A stretch of 9,999 nt of DNA from Chlamydiota bacterium (lineage in GTDB: Bacteria; Chlamydiota; Chlamydiia; Chlamydiales; SM23-39): NCBI GenBank assembly GCA_027459365.1, contig DAIDIM010000011.1, forward strand, positions 1 through 9,999. The letters run 5' to 3'. Both the position numbers and the translations under genes were made by a program. Every line of letters begins with the position of its first letter. The first letter of the stretch is position 1. The notes under the pieces are model-generated. The model saw only the letters and a program-made list of their open reading frames with translations. It was not told where the DNA came from and did not search any database. Positions 6,573 to 9,999 of the stretch are shown one piece after another.

Positions 6573-8444
6573 TCATGAGTTGAACACAATCTTCTTGGCT
6601 TTAAATTGAGAGACTTTCGTACCGCGTGTTTGGACAGATTTAATCGGGATATCTTTGAATGGAATAATACTTTTTTTGTCTTTAGGGCCAGATAAGAATT
6701 CGACCGTCCCTTCATCGCCTACGCTCATTCCGACAAATTCCCCCTCTTCATCAATGAATCGATACAGTTTATCGAGAATAAATTTTTCGACGATAAAGCG
6801 CTTAACCCACACATCCCCTTTAATTTTATACGCAACATTCAAAACGGTTTTCTTATCCGCAACGCCCGCCCATACGGCCCCTTCGAAATATTGCTTCTCA
6901 GGGATGTTGATCACTTTGTAGGTTCCATCTTTTTGGAAGACAAGCAGTTTGTCAAAGTTTGTGCAATGGATTTGGATTGCATCTGAAACTTTTGTTCCGA
7001 TATATCCAGTTTTCGGGTCGAAACCAATTTTAACCTCTTTTGTCGAGACAGCCTTGATATCAATATCTTCGATTGCTCTAATTTTCGTTTTACGTGGAAA
7101 ATTTTTCCCATATTTCTCGATGAGCCCCTTGAGATAATGGATGGTATATTTTTTTACGTTTTTGAGGTTTTTCTCAACATTTTCGAGACTTTCTTTGAGC
7201 AAGGCAATCTCTTCTCTATTTTTATCAATGTCGAATTGAGAGATACGGCGGATGGGAATTTGGAGAAGTTTCTCGCGGTCTTCCTGAAGAGGCTCGCGTA
7301 AGAGTTTTTTTCGATATGGTTTGAAGGCAGCATCTAGGGTTGTATGAATTGCTTCCAAAGTCTTTATAGGCTCGATTTTCTTATAGATTTTCTCCTCAAT
7401 AAAGATCCGCTCTAAGGTTTTATAGAAGACTTTTTCCAATATACGATCCCTTTCGATTTGGAGCTCTTTTTTGTGATATTCGACTACTTTTTCTGCATTG
7501 TAGGAGAGGATGTCGTGAACATTGGTTTCCCAAGGAAGACTATCGCGAATAACGATTACTTGAGAATTGAGGGTTACTTCACATTCTGTGAATGCATAGA
7601 GCGCATCGAGGAGTTCTTCTGCATATTGACCGCGAGGCAGCTTAATTTCAATTTCGACATCTTTAGAAGTATAATCATCGATAGAATCGATTTTGATTTT
7701 CCCTTTTTTGGCAGCTTCATCGATTGATCGGATGAGGCTTTCGGTCGTTGTCCCATAGCAAATCTCCCGAATGACGAGCGTTTTTGGATCGGGTATATCG
7801 ATTTTTGCGCGGATTTTGATTTTCCCTTTGCCTTTATCATATTCGCTTTTATCCATGATGCCGCCGCTTGGAAAATCAGGATAAATGCGAAAGTTTCGAC
7901 CTTCAAGCGTCGCAATTTGCGCTTCAAGAAGTTCTGTGAAATTATGAGGCAAAATATGTGTCGACATCCCAACAGCAATTCCATCAACCCCTTGAAGAAG
8001 CAGGAGTGGTATTTTTGCAGGGAGTACTATCGGATCCCAATTTCTCCCATCATAGGAGGGGACTTTTTCGGTAAGATCTGGATTAAATAGGGTTTCTCGT
8101 GCAAGAGGTGAAAGTCTTGTTTCGATATACCTGCCGGCAGCAGAGGGATCGCCTGTTAAAACATTTCCAAAGTTCCCTTGTCGATCTAAACAAAAGCCCT
8201 TATTCGCAAGGGATACCAGCGCTTCATAAATAGCTGCGTCCCCATGAGGATGAAGCTGCATCGTTTGTCCGACAATATTTTGGACCTTATGAAACTTCTC
8301 ATCGTTTTGCCGCCATAGAATTTCGAGGATGCGCCGTTGAACCGGTTTTAATCCGTCAACGACATTGGGAATTGCCCGATCGCAAACCACATAGGATGCA
8401 TATTGAAGAAAATAATCCTTCATCTGATCTTTTAAATCACTCAT
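6573..8444 (-). CDS. parC: Type IIA topoisomerase subunit A (ParC/GyrA-like)
   Basis: This 623-residue subunit cuts and rejoins DNA in a type IIA topoisomerase. The winged-helix domain carries GLKPVQRRIL (31-40), HPHGDAAIYEALV (65-77) and the catalytic tyrosine in SAAGRYIETRLS (Y106). GDPSAAGRYIE and the later GKIKIDSIDDYTSKDVEIEI resemble Bacteroidota ParC, from memory. A coiled-coil tower and gate region spans about 330-470. The C-terminal domain is short (about 475-623) and has no QRRGGKG GyrA box, so it fits a decatenating or relaxing enzyme better than gyrase. In the quinolone pocket, E. coli GyrA S83 corresponds to A70 and D87 to E74. The ATG overlaps the parE stop by 8 bases and has AAGGGA before it. 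In chlamydial annotations this gene is often called gyrA_2. Confidence 0.88.
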   Translation of the reverse strand: MSDLKDQMKDYFLQYASYVVCDRAIPNVVDGLKPVQRRILEILWRQNDEKFHKVQNIVGQTMQLHPHGDAAIYEALVSLANKGFCLDRQGNFGNVLTGDPSAAGRYIETRLSPLARETLFNPDLTEKVPSYDGRNWDPIVLPAKIPLLLLQGVDGIAVGMSTHILPHNFTELLEAQIATLEGRNFRIYPDFPSGGIMDKSEYDKGKGKIKIRAKIDIPDPKTLVIREICYGTTTESLIRSIDEAAKKGKIKIDSIDDYTSKDVEIEIKLPRGQYAEELLDALYAFTECEVTLNSQVIVIRDSLPWETNVHDILSYNAEKVVEYHKKELQIERDRILEKVFYKTLERIFIEEKIYKKIEPIKTLEAIHTTLDAAFKPYRKKLLREPLQEDREKLLQIPIRRISQFDIDKNREEIALLKESLENVEKNLKNVKKYTIHYLKGLIEKYGKNFPRKTKIRAIEDIDIKAVSTKEVKIGFDPKTGYIGTKVSDAIQIHCTNFDKLLVFQKDGTYKVINIPEKQYFEGAVWAGVADKKTVLNVAYKIKGDVWVKRFIVEKFILDKLYRFIDEEGEFVGMSVGDEGTVEFLSGPKDKKSIIPFKDIPIKSVQTRGTKVSQFKAKKIVFNS

Positions 8445-9999
8445 GAATTTCCCTTAAATTCTTCATAATGAATTCTTTTCTAGCGGGTGTGTTTTTCCCC
8501 ATGTAAAATTCTACCGTTGGTTTCACATCGCCTAATTTCTCAATGAGGACTGGAATTAAGCGCATATCTTTGCCAATGAATTGTCCAAACTCTTCTGGTG
8601 AAATTTCCCCAAGTCCTTTAAAACGAGTGACTTCCACACCTCTTTTTAACTCCTTTAATGCATCTTCTTTTTCTTCCTCGCTATAGCAAAAAAGGGTGCG
8701 CTCCTTATTTCTCACTTTAAAAAGAGGTGTTTCTAAAATATGGAGATGTCCATGGAGAACCAATCCTTCAAAATAGGTTAAAAAGAAAGTGATGAGCAAA
8801 TTGCGAATATGCATTCCATCGACATCGGCATCCGTTGCTAAAATGACTTTTTTATAGCGAAGATTCGATAGATCGTCCTCAATATTGAGCGCACTCATGA
8901 GATTGTACATCTCTTCGTTTTTATAGAGCTGCTCAAGTTTCATTCCATGGACATTGAGAGGTTTACCGCGCAAAGAGAAAACAGCCTGATTCAACGGATT
9001 TCGGGTCATTACAAGGGAAGTCGATGCAGAATCTCCTTCCGTGAGAAAAATCATTGAATCATCCCCTTCTTGTGACCCATCCCCAAGATGGTACTTGCTA
9101 TCGCGCAATTTCGGAATTTTGAAAGAGATCTTTTTTTGCTTCTCTTTCGCATCTTTTTTAACAGCGGAGAGCTCCTTTCTCAATTTTTCGTTAAAGAGAA
9201 CCCTCTCGATGATTTTTTTGCCAATCTCTTCATTGCGATACAAAAGTTGCTGGACTGCCTCTTTTACCTCATGGACAATCGGTGTACGAATTTCAATATT
9301 CGATAGCTTATTCTTTGTTTGAGATTCAAAGACAGGATCTTTCACTTTTACAAGGATAGCGCCGACAATCCCTTCACGCACATCAACACCCTGAAAACTT
9401 TTTTTTGCGTATTCATTGACCCCTTTTAAAATCCCTTCTCGGAAAGCCGAAAGATGTGTTCCCCCATCTTGCGTATATTGGCCATTCACAAATGAAAAAT
9501 AGGTTTCTCCATAGCTTGTCGAATGAAGAAATGCAAACTCTAGCGATTTACCTTTGAAATGGAGAGGCTCATAAAGTCCCTCTTGAACTTCTTTGTTCAA
9601 AAGATCGAGCAATCCGTTTTTTGAAACAATTGTCTCTCCATTAAACTTTAAGGTTAAACCGGCATTCAAATAGGCATAGTACCATAAGCGCTTGAGAATT
9701 AAATCCTTCTGAAATCGATACTTTTTAAAAATTTCAACATCCGGAGTAAATTCTACATATGTTCCATTCTCTTCTTTCGTTTTTCCTTTTTTCTCACCCT
9801 TGAGAACCCCTTTTAAAAACTCCGCCTCTACAAATTGCCCGTCGCGAAAGCTCCGAACCAAAAAATGGGAAGAGAGAGCATTCACAGCTTTTGTACCAAC
9901 CCCATTTAGGCCAGCCGAGAACTGAAACACATCGTCATTATACTTCGCCCCAGTATTGATCTTACTGACGCAATCAACCACTTTTCCCAGAGGAATTCC
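8437..9999 (-). CDS. parE: Type IIA topoisomerase subunit B (ParE/GyrB-like), N-terminus missing
   Basis: The open frame runs off the window at 9999, leaving the last 520 residues (RGIPLG-type turn onward). These form the end of the GHKL ATPase domain, the transducer and the TOPRIM domain. Visible motifs are AGLNGVGTKAVNALS (29-43, ATP lid), QTKNKLSN (227-234, which touches the ATP phosphate), TEGDSAS (320-326, TOPRIM Glu), DADVDG (390-395, metal binding) and RFKGLGE. The closing YMGKNTPARKEF, SLRGKPLNVHGM and TEGDSAS wording is that of Bacteroidota ParE, from memory, rather than E. coli GyrB (EGDSAGGS, PLRGKILNV). The first visible GTG is internal, not the start. The stop overlaps the parC start by 8 bases, so the two subunits are probably made in step. 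In chlamydial annotations it is often called gyrB_2. Confidence 0.9.
   Translation of the reverse strand, partial: GIPLGKVVDCVSKINTGAKYNDDVFQFSAGLNGVGTKAVNALSSHFLVRSFRDGQFVEAEFLKGVLKGEKKGKTKEENGTYVEFTPDVEIFKKYRFQKDLILKRLWYYAYLNAGLTLKFNGETIVSKNGLLDLLNKEVQEGLYEPLHFKGKSLEFAFLHSTSYGETYFSFVNGQYTQDGGTHLSAFREGILKGVNEYAKKSFQGVDVREGIVGAILVKVKDPVFESQTKNKLSNIEIRTPIVHEVKEAVQQLLYRNEEIGKKIIERVLFNEKLRKELSAVKKDAKEKQKKISFKIPKLRDSKYHLGDGSQEGDDSMIFLTEGDSASTSLVMTRNPLNQAVFSLRGKPLNVHGMKLEQLYKNEEMYNLMSALNIEDDLSNLRYKKVILATDADVDGMHIRNLLITFFLTYFEGLVLHGHLHILETPLFKVRNKERTLFCYSEEEKEDALKELKRGVEVTRFKGLGEISPEEFGQFIGKDMRLIPVLIEKLGDVKPTVEFYMGKNTPARKEFIMKNLREIHE

Noticed and set aside
6338..6715. 125-codon minus-strand frame over the parC/BBP7 junction
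   Set aside because: It is an out-of-frame reading across two well-supported genes.

Overview
The window looks like a chromosomal segment from an environmental member of the Chlamydiae (Parachlamydia, Waddlia or Simkania type). No rRNA or marker search was possible, so this rests on gene content. From memory, the block prfB - GNAT acetyltransferase - yebC matches the C. trachomatis order CT459-CT458-CT457. The ParE/ParC-like pair resembles the second chlamydial gyrase-type pair (CT661/CT660). A truncated M16 insulinase-type peptidase, a BBP7-type beta-barrel, MORN repeats and an AAA/DUF4143 ATPase also fit environmental chlamydiae. Base composition is AT-rich throughout.

Layout: (1) 1-309 (+) is the C-terminal end of an insulinase-family protease. 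It converges with the next operon. (2) 3198-401 (-) is a tight four-gene operon read prfB, GNAT-a, GNAT-b, yebC. The first two junctions are 4-base ATGA overlaps and the last is a 6-base gap. prfB carries the classical autoregulatory +1 frameshift site, so it must be annotated across two frames. (3) 4657-3401 (-) is a single AAA ATPase of the AAA_14/DUF4143 type with its own promoter. (4) 4727-5287 (+) is a divergent MORN-repeat gene. It has six exact 69-base units in one frame but two in-frame stops, so it reads as a young pseudogene. The ATPase and MORN genes share a promoter region holding two perfect inverted repeats. One of these contains an extended -10 element on each strand. (5) 9999-5352 (-) is a partial parE, then parC (8-base overlap), then a BBP7-type outer-membrane protein starting 12 bases after parC.

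Working together: the prfB operon is translation-themed (termination, a YebC/TACO1 factor of the kind linked to relief of ribosome stalling, and two related acetyltransferases). The parE/parC pair is a type IIA topoisomerase whose sequence is closer, from memory, to the Bacteroidota ParE/ParC type than to proteobacterial gyrase. I found no RNA gene, CRISPR array or insertion sequence. I saw no wholly new system. The best leads are the ATPase/MORN divergent control region, the possibly leaderless prfB message beside its frameshift site, and the tandem divergence of the two acetyltransferases.
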